Positions 41,902 through 50,262 of a stretch of DNA of 64,000 nt are shown here, piece by piece. A model generated the notes under the pieces. It had not been told where the DNA came from. It searched no databases and saw nothing but the letters and a program-made list of their open reading frames with translations. Both the position numbers and the translations under genes were made by a program. The DNA comes from Streptomyces aurantiacus (GTDB taxonomy: Bacteria; Actinomycetota; Actinomycetes; Streptomycetales; Streptomycetaceae), in assembly GCF_027107535.1 (NCBI RefSeq), contig NZ_CP114283.1, positions 7,626,001 to 7,690,000 on the forward strand, read 5' to 3'. Each line of letters begins with the position of its first letter. The stretch's first letter is position 1.

Positions 41902-43047
41902 ATGCATGCCCGTGTCCGTACCGCCTGTGCCGCCCTCGTGGTCCTGGGCCTGACCGCGGTCCCCCTGGCCGGGACCGCCCTCGCCGCCCCCTCCCCCGCG
42001 GCCGTCGTACGGGAGAGCGCGGTTTTGGACACCGCTCTGCGCGCCGCGCTCGAGGGGATCCCGGACGAACACACCACGGCCGCACTCGTACGCGTCGCCG
42101 GCACGGACGGCACCTGGCGGGGCGGCGCGGGGGTGCGCGATCTCCCGAGCGGCCGAAAGGCGCTGGAGAACGGGCGCTTCCGGGCCGGTTCCACCACCAA
42201 GGTGGTCACGGCCGCCGTCGTGCTGCAGCTCGCCGCCGAGGGCAGGGTGGATCTGGACGGACACGTCCAGACGTACCTCCCCGGCCTCCTGTCGAAGGAC
42301 TTCGAGCCCATCACCGTACGGCAGTTGCTCACTTTCACCAGCGGGCTGAAGCCGGGCTCGTCGCTCGGGGACGTGGCCGGCGAGGGCTACGAGCGGCGGT
42401 ACGAGACGCTGACTCCCGAGGAGGTCGTGGCCGCCTCGGTCGCCCAGGGGCCGGCCTTCCGCCCCGGCGACCGGCAGCAGTACGGCAACATCGACTACAC
42501 CGTGCTCGGCCTGCTCGTCGAGAAGGTCACCGGCGACTCGTACGAGCACCAGGCAGCCGTGCGGGTCCTGCGGCCGGCCGGGATGCGGCACACGTCCTTC
42601 CCCGGCGGCCCCGACCCGCGCCTCCACGGACCGCACAACCGCGGGTACCAGAAGCTGACGGACGGCAGGCTGGTCGACGCCACCGAGTGGAACATGTCGG
42701 ACCGGTGGGCCGCCGGCGACATGATCTCCACGACGGCGGACCTGGAGCGGCTCCTCTTCGCGCTGTTCCGGGGCCGGCTGGTACCCCGGCCGCTCCTGGA
42801 CAGGGAGATGTTCACGCTTCCCGACGTGCCCGGCGCGACCATGAGCGCCGGCCTCCAGCGGTACGACATGGGCAACGGCACCGTCCTCTGGCTGAAGTCC
42901 GGAGCCCGCCCGGGGTACAGCACGCTCGTCGCGGCCACGCGCGACCTGTCCCGCACGCTCGTGTACTCGGTCAACGCGACCGACGCCAAGGGGGAGGGCA
43001 TGAATCCGGTGGCCGAGCGGATCGTCCGGGCGGCGTTCGGAGGGTGA
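41902..43047 (+). CDS. Secreted serine beta-lactamase-like hydrolase (S12)
   Basis: The 381-residue protein has a signal peptide (RTACAALVVLGLTAVPLAG, cleavage near ALAA) and beta-lactamase/D-Ala-D-Ala carboxypeptidase motifs: S-x-x-K in GSTTKV, Y-x-N in YGNIDY, and a KTG-like KSGARPG. Likely a D,D-peptidase or esterase in the cell wall. ATG at 41902 follows GGGAG; the ATG at 41869 would add 11 residues before the signal peptide. Confidence 0.87.
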   Translation: MHARVRTACAALVVLGLTAVPLAGTALAAPSPAAVVRESAVLDTALRAALEGIPDEHTTAALVRVAGTDGTWRGGAGVRDLPSGRKALENGRFRAGSTTKVVTAAVVLQLAAEGRVDLDGHVQTYLPGLLSKDFEPITVRQLLTFTSGLKPGSSLGDVAGEGYERRYETLTPEEVVAASVAQGPAFRPGDRQQYGNIDYTVLGLLVEKVTGDSYEHQAAVRVLRPAGMRHTSFPGGPDPRLHGPHNRGYQKLTDGRLVDATEWNMSDRWAAGDMISTTADLERLLFALFRGRLVPRPLLDREMFTLPDVPGATMSAGLQRYDMGNGTVLWLKSGARPGYSTLVAATRDLSRTLVYSVNATDAKGEGMNPVAERIVRAAFGG

Positions 43048-43099
43048 GGATGGCGCCCGGAGGGTGAGGCCCGCCCGGCGCGGACGGCGCGCGGCCGGG

Positions 43100-43696
43100 T
43101 CAGCCGTGGGCGCGGGCCGGTCCGCCGAGTGCCGCGATGCGCTGTTCCAGGCGCTTGAGGACCGTGTCGCCCCACTGGAGGTTCGCCCGCTCCAGAGCCA
43201 TGCCGCCCTGGAGGGTGAGGTAGGGGCCGACGCGCTCGGCGGTGGCGAGGTACTCGTCCTCGGTGCGCCCGGCCAGCATGCGTTCCCTCATGCGCCGGTA
43301 GCGGGCGAGCTTGGCGGTGGCCCGCTCGACGCGCTCGGCGACCGCCGTCCGTACGGCCTCGATGTCGGCGGCGTCCCCGATGTCGACGCACTGGACCTTG
43401 ACCATCAGCTCGTCCCTGATGGCCGGCGGTTTGGCCGGGCCTTCGGCGACGTACGCGCGCAGGACCCTGCGTCCCTCCTCGGTGAGCGAGAAGAGCCGCT
43501 TGTTGGGCCTGCGCTCCTGCTGGACGACGCGGGCGCGGACCAGTCCGTCGCCCTCCATGCGCTCCAGCTCGCGGTAGAGCTGCTGGGGCGTGGCCATCCA
43601 GAAGTTGGCGACCGAGGCCTCGAAGCCCTTCGCGAGGTCGTACCCGGACGCCTCGCCCTCCAGGAGAGCGGCCATCACCGCGTTGCGCAACGCCAT
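43100..43696 (-). CDS. PadR-family transcriptional regulator
   Basis: The 198-residue protein has an N-terminal winged helix (MALRNAVMAALLEGEASGYDL, YRELERMEGDGLVRA) and a C-terminal helical dimerisation region (Vir_act_alpha_C type). PadR proteins repress stress or transport genes and usually themselves. ATG at 43696 is used, with GTG 43702 possible. A motif shared with the SGNH promoter lies upstream (43715-43730). Confidence 0.88.
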   Translation of the reverse strand: MALRNAVMAALLEGEASGYDLAKGFEASVANFWMATPQQLYRELERMEGDGLVRARVVQQERRPNKRLFSLTEEGRRVLRAYVAEGPAKPPAIRDELMVKVQCVDIGDAADIEAVRTAVAERVERATAKLARYRRMRERMLAGRTEDEYLATAERVGPYLTLQGGMALERANLQWGDTVLKRLEQRIAALGGPARAHG

Positions 43697-43714
43697 GAGC
43701 ACAAGCTAGCACCG

Positions 43715-43730
43715 TGTTGATTAGTCAAGG
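43715..43730. promoter_or_regulatory. Motif TGTTGATTAGTCAAGG upstream of the PadR gene
   Basis: It lies at the PadR promoter (minus-strand TTGACTAATCAACA, with TTGA/TCAA arms) and overlaps the 3' end of the SGNH gene. It is similar to 44597-44613 upstream of the SGNH gene. Candidate PadR operator. Confidence 0.45.
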
Positions 43731-44572
43731 GCGCGACTATCGCTGCCGGACCCGCTCCGACCTGGCACGACGGGGACCGTCACCGGCAGCAGGGCGGGCC
43801 GCTTGGCCTCGCGCCCGTCGCCGGACGAGCGGCCCCGGACCCGGCGGACGACCCACGGGCCCAGGAAGGAACCGGCCCAGCGCAGTTCGGCGCCGGCGGC
43901 CCGCAGTCCGGAGAGCGGCGGCGCGACCGCGGGCAGCGGGCGCGTCCAGGCGTCGTCGCTTCCCGGCAGTTCGAGCGCGTGCGCGACCGCGGCGGCGATG
44001 CGCGCATGACCGAGCGGGCTCGCGTGCAGCCGGTCGGGGCTCCACAGCCGGGGATCGACGACGACAGGATACGGAGACGTCTCGGCCACCGCCACGCCGT
44101 GGCGGACGGCCGCCCGGCGGATGCGGTCGTTGAGCGCGTGGACCCGCGGGCCGAACGGGCGGGCCAGCGGGGCGATCCTGGCGATGTCGGGAAAGGTGAC
44201 GGTCGCGACGCGGGCGTTCTGCGCGGTGAGCGCGGCGAACATCGCCTCCAGGTGGGCGGCCACCTCGTCCGCGTCGAAGGCGGGCCGCAGCAGGTCGTTG
44301 ACCCCGGCGACGACCGTCGCGAGGTCCGGCCGCAGCGCGAGAGCGGGCTCGAGCTGTCCGGCACGCACCTCCCCCGCGAGGCGCCCCCGTACGGCGAGGT
44401 TGGCGTACAGCAGTCCGGGGGTCGCGCTCGCGACCTGCTCGGCGAGCCGGTCGGCCCATCCGCGCAGCCCTCGCACGTCGTCGCCGTCCCCCAGCCCCTC
44501 GGTCTGACTGTCACCGAGGGCGACGTACCGCAGGTATCCGCTGTCCGGCACGGCATGACCTCCACTCCCCAT
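43721..44572 (-). CDS. SGNH/GDSL hydrolase
   Basis: The 283-residue esterase-fold protein has block I GDSQTEG (nucleophile Ser), a GVND block III and a terminal D-x-x-H block (SPDRLHASPLGH). No signal peptide. The last 80 residues are basic and disordered. The substrate is unknown; relatives are lipases or acetyl-esterases. It is upstream of the PadR gene with an 18-bp gap and may be co-regulated by it. Confidence 0.85.
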   Translation of the reverse strand: MGSGGHAVPDSGYLRYVALGDSQTEGLGDGDDVRGLRGWADRLAEQVASATPGLLYANLAVRGRLAGEVRAGQLEPALALRPDLATVVAGVNDLLRPAFDADEVAAHLEAMFAALTAQNARVATVTFPDIARIAPLARPFGPRVHALNDRIRRAAVRHGVAVAETSPYPVVVDPRLWSPDRLHASPLGHARIAAAVAHALELPGSDDAWTRPLPAVAPPLSGLRAAGAELRWAGSFLGPWVVRRVRGRSSGDGREAKRPALLPVTVPVVPGRSGSGSDSRALD

Positions 44573-44596
44573 AGCCCACTAGTACCCTATTCACAT

Positions 44597-44613
44597 TGTT
44601 GAATAAGACAAGG
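44597..44613. promoter_or_regulatory. Motif TGTTGAATAAGACAAGG upstream of the SGNH gene
   Basis: Near-match to the sequence at the PadR promoter, 25 bp upstream of the SGNH start. Together they suggest one regulator for both genes. Confidence 0.45.
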
Positions 44614-44685
44614 GACGGGACGGGCCGGTGACGTGATGTGTGCCGCCCGGACGCCCCCGGCAGGCTCACCCGGCCCGGCCCGGGC

Positions 44686-45366
44686 TCAGGTCCCTGCGCA
44701 GTTCCTCCGCTGATGGTCCGCACGGTGACGCATCCAGAGCACCACGTCACAGACCCGCAGCGCTCCGACGGTCCCGGGGAGGCCGGCGGACCGCCGCAGA
44801 GCGGTCAGCTCGTGGTGCAGCGCCCGGTCGTCGAGACGCAGCGCGGTGTGCAGGTCCAGCCAGAAGGACGCGGGCCGGCCGAGGACACAGCGGACGACCT
44901 GGTCGTAGACGGGCAGCAGCCGTGGACGCTTCCGGGCGAGGAGTTTGCCTGCCGTGACCCACCCGATTCCGGGCTGGTCGCACAGCAGCTGCCAGGCCGT
45001 GTGCGCCGGTGACCCGTCGGCCAGGTCGGCGGCCCCGGCCTCGGCCATGTCGAGGCCGAGGGGGACTCGGCTCAGCAGCCTGCCCACCTCGGCACCGAGG
45101 TCGCCCTCCAGGAGGTCGAGTGCGGCCCGCACGGGAATCCTGACCGACAGGGTCTGCACCGCGATCAGGTCGTCGGCGGTCACCGCGTTCGCGACCGCCG
45201 GGCGGTCGCCCCCGCCGGCCAGGTACTCGAATCGACTGCCCGTGAACGGCACCGCTCCGGGCTGCCCGCCGGTGCCGAAGTACTGCCGGAGGTCGGACAC
45301 GGCCCGGTCCGAGGTGACGAGAGCGCGCAGCCGGTGATCCAGCGGCGGTGGGGCGACAGCGGTCAT
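44686..45366 (-). CDS. Hypothetical protein (DUF6308-like, HhH motif)
   Basis: A 226-residue soluble protein I cannot assign a function. It includes a helix-hairpin-helix-like stretch (LCDQPGIGWVTAGKLLARKR) followed by RLLPVYDQVVRCVLG, resembling small actinobacterial DUF6308 proteins. HhH suggests possible nucleic acid contact, but no nuclease motif is visible. It occupies the place next to a polyamine-binding gene relic. Confidence 0.65.
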   Translation of the reverse strand: MTAVAPPPLDHRLRALVTSDRAVSDLRQYFGTGGQPGAVPFTGSRFEYLAGGGDRPAVANAVTADDLIAVQTLSVRIPVRAALDLLEGDLGAEVGRLLSRVPLGLDMAEAGAADLADGSPAHTAWQLLCDQPGIGWVTAGKLLARKRPRLLPVYDQVVRCVLGRPASFWLDLHTALRLDDRALHHELTALRRSAGLPGTVGALRVCDVVLWMRHRADHQRRNCAGT

Positions 45367-45488
45367 GGGCCACTCCGCGACGTGGTGGGTGAATGCTCCG
45401 CGGCACGACGCGCCGACCCGGCGGCCGTGCCCGGCCCATCCTCGCGCCCACGGGAACTCCGCGTCACACGAACGGCGCTGCTCCTACT

Positions 45489-45647
45489 GCCCCGCGCGAT
45501 CGCGTTCCACCGCTTCGCGTACTCCGTGCGCTCCTTCGCCGTGATGTCGCGGGCCACGGCGAGCCGCCCGCGCATGGCGCCCTCGGGGAAGATGAGCGGA
45601 TCCTCGGCCAGGGCGGTGCCCTCCTCGTTGTTGGCGGAGGCCACGAC
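45489..45647 (-). pseudogene. 3' relic of a PotD/PotF-like polyamine-binding gene
   Basis: This minus-strand stretch has no start or domain context but encodes DPLIFPEGAMRGRLAVARDI and KERTEYAKRWNAI. These align in order with the C-terminus of the intact PotD in this window (NPLIIPDAAM ... KEETSYEEKF). Nothing upstream resembles the rest of a binding protein. It lies just upstream of the DUF6308-like gene and downstream of a polyamine-type ALDH. The rest of 45367-45757 has no recognisable gene. Confidence 0.6.
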
Positions 45648-45757
45648 GTCCCGGGCGGCCGGGACGGGAAGACGTAGGGGACAGCCGCCCCGGGCCCGCT
45701 GCGCCCCGGACGGCCCCGGCCCCCTCTCCGTCCCCGAAGAGGGACGGACCGAGGGAC

Positions 45758-47197
45758 TCAGCCCTCGATGGACGTCATCACGTGCTTGATGCGCGTGTAG
45801 TCGTCGAACCCGTAGCCCGACAGGTCCTTGCCGTAGCCCGACCTCTTGAAGCCGCCGTGCGGCATCTCCGCGACCAGCGGGATGTGCGTGTTGATCCACA
45901 CACAGCCGAAGTCGAGGACCTTCGACATGCGCATCGCGCGCGCGTGGTCCTTCGTCCAGACGGAGGAGGCGAGGGCGTACTCGACGCCGTTCGCCCACTC
46001 GACGGCCTGCGCCTCGTCCGAGAAGGACTGGACGGTGATGACCGGTCCGAAGACCTCGTTCTGGATGATCTCGTCGTCCTGCTTCAGGCCCGACACGACG
46101 GTCGGAGCGTAGAAGAAGCCCTTCTCGCCGACCCGGTGGCCGCCCGCCTCGACCTTGGCGTGGGCGGGGAGGCGCTCGATGAAGCCGGTGACCTGCTTGA
46201 GCTGGTTCGGGTTGTTGAGCGGCCCGTACAGCACGTCCTCGTCGTCCGGCTGACCGGTCTTCGTGTCGGCGGCGGCCTTGGCGAGCGCGGTCACGAACTC
46301 GTCGTGGATGGACTCCTGGACGAGGACGCGGGTGGCGGCCGTACAGTCCTGGCCGGCGTTGAAGAATCCGGCCACCGAGATGTCCTCGACGGCCTTGGCG
46401 ATGTCGGTGTCCTCGAAGACGACGACGGGCGCCTTGCCACCGAGCTCCAGGTGCACCCGCTTGACGTCCTTGGCGGCGGACTCGGCGACGGAGATGCCCG
46501 CCCGTACGGATCCGGTGATGGACGCCATGGCCGGGGTCCTGTGCTCGACCATCAGGCGGCCGGTGTCACGGTCGCCGCAGATGACGTTGAAGACGCCCTC
46601 GGGGACGATCGAGCCGATGATCTCGGCGATCAGGACCGTGGAGGCCGGGGTGGTGTCGGACGGCTTGAGCACGACCGTGTTGCCCGCGGCGAGGGCCGGG
46701 GCGAACTTCCACACGGCCATCATCATCGGGTAGTTCCACGGCGCGACCTGCGCACAGACGCCGACCGGCTCGCGGCGGACGATCGAGGTCAGGCCCTCCA
46801 TGTACTCGCCGGCCGACCGGCCTTCCAGCATGCGCGCCGCGCCGGCGAAGAACCGGATCTGGTCGACCATGGGCGGGATCTCCTCGGACCGGGTCAGTCC
46901 GATGGGCTTGCCCGTGTTCTCGACCTCGGCCGCGATGAGCTCCTCGGCCCGCTCCTCGAAAGCGTCCGCGATCTTGAGGAGGGCCTTCTGGCGCTCGGCG
47001 GGGGTCTGGTCGCGCCAGGCGGGGAAGGCCGCGGCGGCGGCCTCCATCGCCGCGTCGACGTCGGCCTGACCGGACAGCGGCGCGGTGGCGTACGCCTCGC
47101 CCGTCGCGGGGTTGACCACGTCGGTGGTCCGTCCATCGGCGGCATCGCGGAACTCTCCGGCGATGTAATTGCGCAGACGACGCAGCTCGGTGCTCAC
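45758..47197 (-). CDS. Gamma-aminobutyraldehyde dehydrogenase-like ALDH (second copy)
   Basis: The 479-residue ALDH has QVAPWNYPMM, VHLELGGKAP and NAGQDCTAATR. It is similar to the 33365-34885 enzyme, including the CVWIN-HIP and EMPHGG blocks near the C-terminus. It would oxidise 4-aminobutanal or related aminoaldehydes to amino acids. GTG start with GGAGG upstream. It is divergent from an Lrp regulator and an aminotransferase that probably makes its substrate. Confidence 0.88.
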   Translation of the reverse strand: MSTELRRLRNYIAGEFRDAADGRTTDVVNPATGEAYATAPLSGQADVDAAMEAAAAAFPAWRDQTPAERQKALLKIADAFEERAEELIAAEVENTGKPIGLTRSEEIPPMVDQIRFFAGAARMLEGRSAGEYMEGLTSIVRREPVGVCAQVAPWNYPMMMAVWKFAPALAAGNTVVLKPSDTTPASTVLIAEIIGSIVPEGVFNVICGDRDTGRLMVEHRTPAMASITGSVRAGISVAESAAKDVKRVHLELGGKAPVVVFEDTDIAKAVEDISVAGFFNAGQDCTAATRVLVQESIHDEFVTALAKAAADTKTGQPDDEDVLYGPLNNPNQLKQVTGFIERLPAHAKVEAGGHRVGEKGFFYAPTVVSGLKQDDEIIQNEVFGPVITVQSFSDEAQAVEWANGVEYALASSVWTKDHARAMRMSKVLDFGCVWINTHIPLVAEMPHGGFKRSGYGKDLSGYGFDDYTRIKHVMTSIEG

Positions 47198-47311
47198 TGC
47201 CCGGCCCTCCTGTCGGATGTCCTACGGCTCAGGTGTCCACTACCTGAGACGCCTGGGCTCCCACCCTAATCCTCACCCCGACGTTTTCAACACCCCCGAT
47301 CGCCCCAGAAC

Positions 47312-47324
47312 TGCGAAATCCGCA
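47312..47324. promoter_or_regulatory. Near-palindrome in the ALDH/Lrp divergent promoter region
   Basis: TGCGAAATCCGCA has TGCG/CGCA arms around an A/T-rich centre and lies between the divergent ALDH and Lrp genes, 77 bp upstream of the Lrp start. Candidate Lrp/AsnC operator. Confidence 0.35.
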
Positions 47325-47400
47325 GACTGCACGCACCCAGACAACGAATTTCATCGATCAGACCTTGCGGAACTGTCGAGCCCTCGTGCACAGTGAGCTG

Positions 47401-47901
47401 GTGGCCAGTCGAAGCGCAGACCCCAGGGACTCCCGCGAGTCCAGGAGCGGCACTCCTCAGCTGGATGCCGTGTCCCTCGCCATCATCGAGCAGCTGCAGG
47501 AGGACGGCCGCCGTCCGTACGCCGCGATCGGCAAGGCCGTGGGCCTCTCCGAGGCAGCCGTGCGCCAGCGCGTCCAGAAGCTGCTCGACCAGGGCGTGAT
47601 GCAGATCGTCGCCGTCACGGACCCGCTCACCGTGGGCTTCCGCAGGCAGGCGATGGTGGGTGTGAACGTCGACGGCGACCTCGAACCGGTGGCGGACGCG
47701 CTGAGCGCGATGTCGGAGGTCGAGTACGTGGTGATGACCGCGGGCTCGTTCGACATCCTCGCCGAGATCGTCTGCGAGGACGACGACCACCTGCTGGAGG
47801 TCATCAACAAACGCATACGGGCCCTGCCCGGCGTGCGCTCCACCGAAAGCTTCGTCTACCTCAAGCTCAAGAAGCAGACCTACATGTGGGGAACCCGATA
47901 G
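47401..47901 (+). CDS. Lrp/AsnC-family regulator
   Basis: The 166-residue regulator has an N-terminal HTH (AIIEQLQEDGRRPYAAIGKA, SEAAVRQRVQKLLDQGV) and a C-terminal RAM effector domain (VMTAGSFDILAEIV). These sense amino acids or amines and often control the adjacent gene. GTG at 47401 is preferred; GTG 47386 and TTG 47365 are in frame but weakly supported. The aminotransferase starts two bases after its stop. Confidence 0.87.
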   Translation: MASRSADPRDSRESRSGTPQLDAVSLAIIEQLQEDGRRPYAAIGKAVGLSEAAVRQRVQKLLDQGVMQIVAVTDPLTVGFRRQAMVGVNVDGDLEPVADALSAMSEVEYVVMTAGSFDILAEIVCEDDDHLLEVINKRIRALPGVRSTESFVYLKLKKQTYMWGTR

Positions 47902-47903
47902 CC

Positions 47904-49283
47904 GTGACTGCCAAGGACCTCAGCCGAACCGCGTACGACCACCTGTGGATGCACTTCACCCGCATGTCCTCGTACGAGAACGCGCCCGTCCCCACGATCG
48001 TCCGTGGCGAGGGCACCTACATCTACGACGACAAGGGCAAGCGCTACCTCGACGGCCTCGCGGGCCTGTTCGTGGTCCAGGCGGGCCACGGGCGTGCAGA
48101 GCTGGCCGAGACCGCCGCCCGGCAGGCGCAGGAGCTGGCCTTCTTCCCCATCTGGTCCTACGCCCACCCGAAGGCCGTCGAGCTGGCCGAGCGGCTCGCG
48201 CACCACGCCCCGGGCGACCTGAACAAGGTCTTCTTCACGACGGGCGGCGGTGAGGCCGTCGAGACCGCGTGGAAGCTCGCCAAGCAGTACTTCAAGCTCC
48301 AGGGCAAGCCGACCAAGTACAAGGTCATCTCGCGCGCGGTCGCCTACCACGGCACCCCCCAGGGCGCCCTGTCCATCACCGGGCTGCCGGCTCTGAAGGC
48401 CCCCTTCGAGCCGCTGGTCCCGGGCGCCCACAAGGTCCCGAACACCAACATCTACCGCGCGCCCGCCTTCCTCGACCACGGGTCCGGCGTCTCCCCCGAG
48501 GCCTTCGGCCGCTGGGCCGCCGACCAGATCGAGGAGCAGATCCTCTTCGAGGGCCCGGAGACGGTCGCCGCGGTCTTCCTGGAGCCCGTGCAGAACGCCG
48601 GCGGCTGCTTCCCGCCGCCGCCCGGGTACTTCCAGCGGGTGCGCGAGATCTGCGACCAGTACGACGTACTGCTGGTCTCGGACGAGGTCATCTGTGCCTT
48701 CGGCCGGCTCGGCACGATGTTCGCCTGCGACAAGTTCGATTACGTACCGGACATGATCACCTGCGCCAAGGGCATGACCTCGGGCTACTCCCCGATCGGC
48801 GCCTGCATCATCTCGGACAGGCTCGCCGAGCCGTTCTACCAGGGCGACAACACCTTCCTGCACGGCTACACCTTCGGCGGCCATCCGGTGTCGGCGGCCG
48901 TGGGCCTCGCGAACCTCGACATCTTCGAGCGCGAGAACCTCAACCAGCACGTGCTGGACAACGAGGGCGCGTTCCTCTCCACCCTCCAGAAGCTGCACGA
49001 CCTGCCGATCGTCGGCGACGTCCGCGGCAACGGCTTCTTCTACGGCATCGAACTGGTGAAGGACAAGGCCACCAAGGAGACCTTCACGGACGAGGAGTCG
49101 GAGCGCGTGCTCTACGGCTTCGTCTCCAAGAAGCTCTTCGAGTACGGCCTGTACTGCCGCGCCGACGACCGCGGTGACCCGGTCATCCAGCTGTCGCCGC
49201 CGCTGATCTCCGACCAGTCGACGTTCGACGAGATCGAGGGGATCGTCCGCCAGGTGCTGACGGAGGCCTGGGCGAAGCTCTGA
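47904..49283 (+). CDS. Class III aminotransferase, putrescine-pyruvate type
   Basis: The 459-residue PLP enzyme has FFTTGGGEAVETAWKLAKQY, LLVSDEVICAFGR (cofactor Asp) and the lysine context TCAKGMTSGYSPIG. It resembles putrescine/beta-alanine:pyruvate transaminases, producing 4-aminobutanal for the divergent ALDH. GTG at 47904 starts VTAKDLSRTAYDHLW; a GTG at 47886 overlaps the Lrp gene and is the alternative. Cotranscription with the Lrp gene is likely. Confidence 0.87.
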   Translation: MTAKDLSRTAYDHLWMHFTRMSSYENAPVPTIVRGEGTYIYDDKGKRYLDGLAGLFVVQAGHGRAELAETAARQAQELAFFPIWSYAHPKAVELAERLAHHAPGDLNKVFFTTGGGEAVETAWKLAKQYFKLQGKPTKYKVISRAVAYHGTPQGALSITGLPALKAPFEPLVPGAHKVPNTNIYRAPAFLDHGSGVSPEAFGRWAADQIEEQILFEGPETVAAVFLEPVQNAGGCFPPPPGYFQRVREICDQYDVLLVSDEVICAFGRLGTMFACDKFDYVPDMITCAKGMTSGYSPIGACIISDRLAEPFYQGDNTFLHGYTFGGHPVSAAVGLANLDIFERENLNQHVLDNEGAFLSTLQKLHDLPIVGDVRGNGFFYGIELVKDKATKETFTDEESERVLYGFVSKKLFEYGLYCRADDRGDPVIQLSPPLISDQSTFDEIEGIVRQVLTEAWAKL

Positions 49284-49524
49284 TCCCCGTTCGGCCCGGC
49301 TCGGCTCCGATGAGCTGAACCTGTGATCAACACCGGCCCCGGTGCCGCCCGTTCGAGTGAGAATGGGGGCCCCGGGGCCGCGTGCTGTCCGGCCTCCGGG
49401 CCCCGACTCCCTAGCGTGCCCAGTGACCGATCGGCCCTGCCTTCGTTCCCCCGACCGGGGGACCGAGCGACCTTCCCGGAGGCGCGCGGGCAGCGCACGT
49501 CAGATCTGAACCGAGGTGTACGCG

Positions 49525-50262
49525 ATGGTGGCTCCGCCGGACAACGACGTGCTCTGGGCACGCGCCCTGCACGTCAAGCACAACGGCTCACCCGCACTCA
49601 CCGGCGTGTCACTCGGAGTTCGCGAGGGCGAGATCCTCGCCGTCGGCGGCCCACGCGGCAGCGGCAAGACGACCCTGCTCCAGTGCCTGTCGGGGCAGCT
49701 GCTGGCCCAGCAGGGCGAGGTCTGGTTCAACAGCACGCCCGTCCACACCATGGGTCCGCTGACCCGCGAGCGGCTGCGCCGCGACCGCTTCGGCTGGATC
49801 GACCCGGCTCCGGTCCTGGTCCCCGAGTTGAACGCCTGGGAGAACGCGGCCCTGCCCCTGATGCTGCGGGGCGTGGGCCGCCGCCGGGCCAAGACCACCG
49901 CCCTGGAGTGGCTGGACCGCCTCGACGTCGGCGGCTGCGCCCGCAAGCGCCCGTACGCCCTGCTGCAGGCGGAACGTCAGCGCGTGGTCATCGCCCGCGC
50001 GCTGGCCCCCGCGCCGACCGTGCTCTTCGCCGACGAGCCCACCGCTCCGCTGCACCGCGCGGACCGCGCCCAGGTGCTGCGCACGCTCACCACGGCGGCC
50101 CGCTCGCACGGGATCACCGTCGTCCTGGCCACGCACGACGCGGACACCGCGGCGCTCGCCGACCGCACGGTGTCGCTGCTCGACGGGCGGCGCGTGAACA
50201 CCGTCCACCTGCCGCCGGTCACCGAGTCGGAAGGCCGGGCGGCGTGCTCGCTCTCCGCCTAG
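49525..50262 (+). CDS. ABC transporter ATPase with altered signature motif
   Basis: The 245-residue MacB/LolD-type ATPase has Walker A GPRGSGKTT, Walker B VLFADEPT and switch His ATHDAD. The ABC signature, normally LSGGQ, reads YALLQAERQR, which could impair composite ATP-site formation. ATG at 49525 follows GAGG at 8 bases. It overlaps the permease gene by 19 nt. The 49284-49524 gap before it has no gene. Confidence 0.85.
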   Translation: MVAPPDNDVLWARALHVKHNGSPALTGVSLGVREGEILAVGGPRGSGKTTLLQCLSGQLLAQQGEVWFNSTPVHTMGPLTRERLRRDRFGWIDPAPVLVPELNAWENAALPLMLRGVGRRRAKTTALEWLDRLDVGGCARKRPYALLQAERQRVVIARALAPAPTVLFADEPTAPLHRADRAQVLRTLTTAARSHGITVVLATHDADTAALADRTVSLLDGRRVNTVHLPPVTESEGRAACSLSA

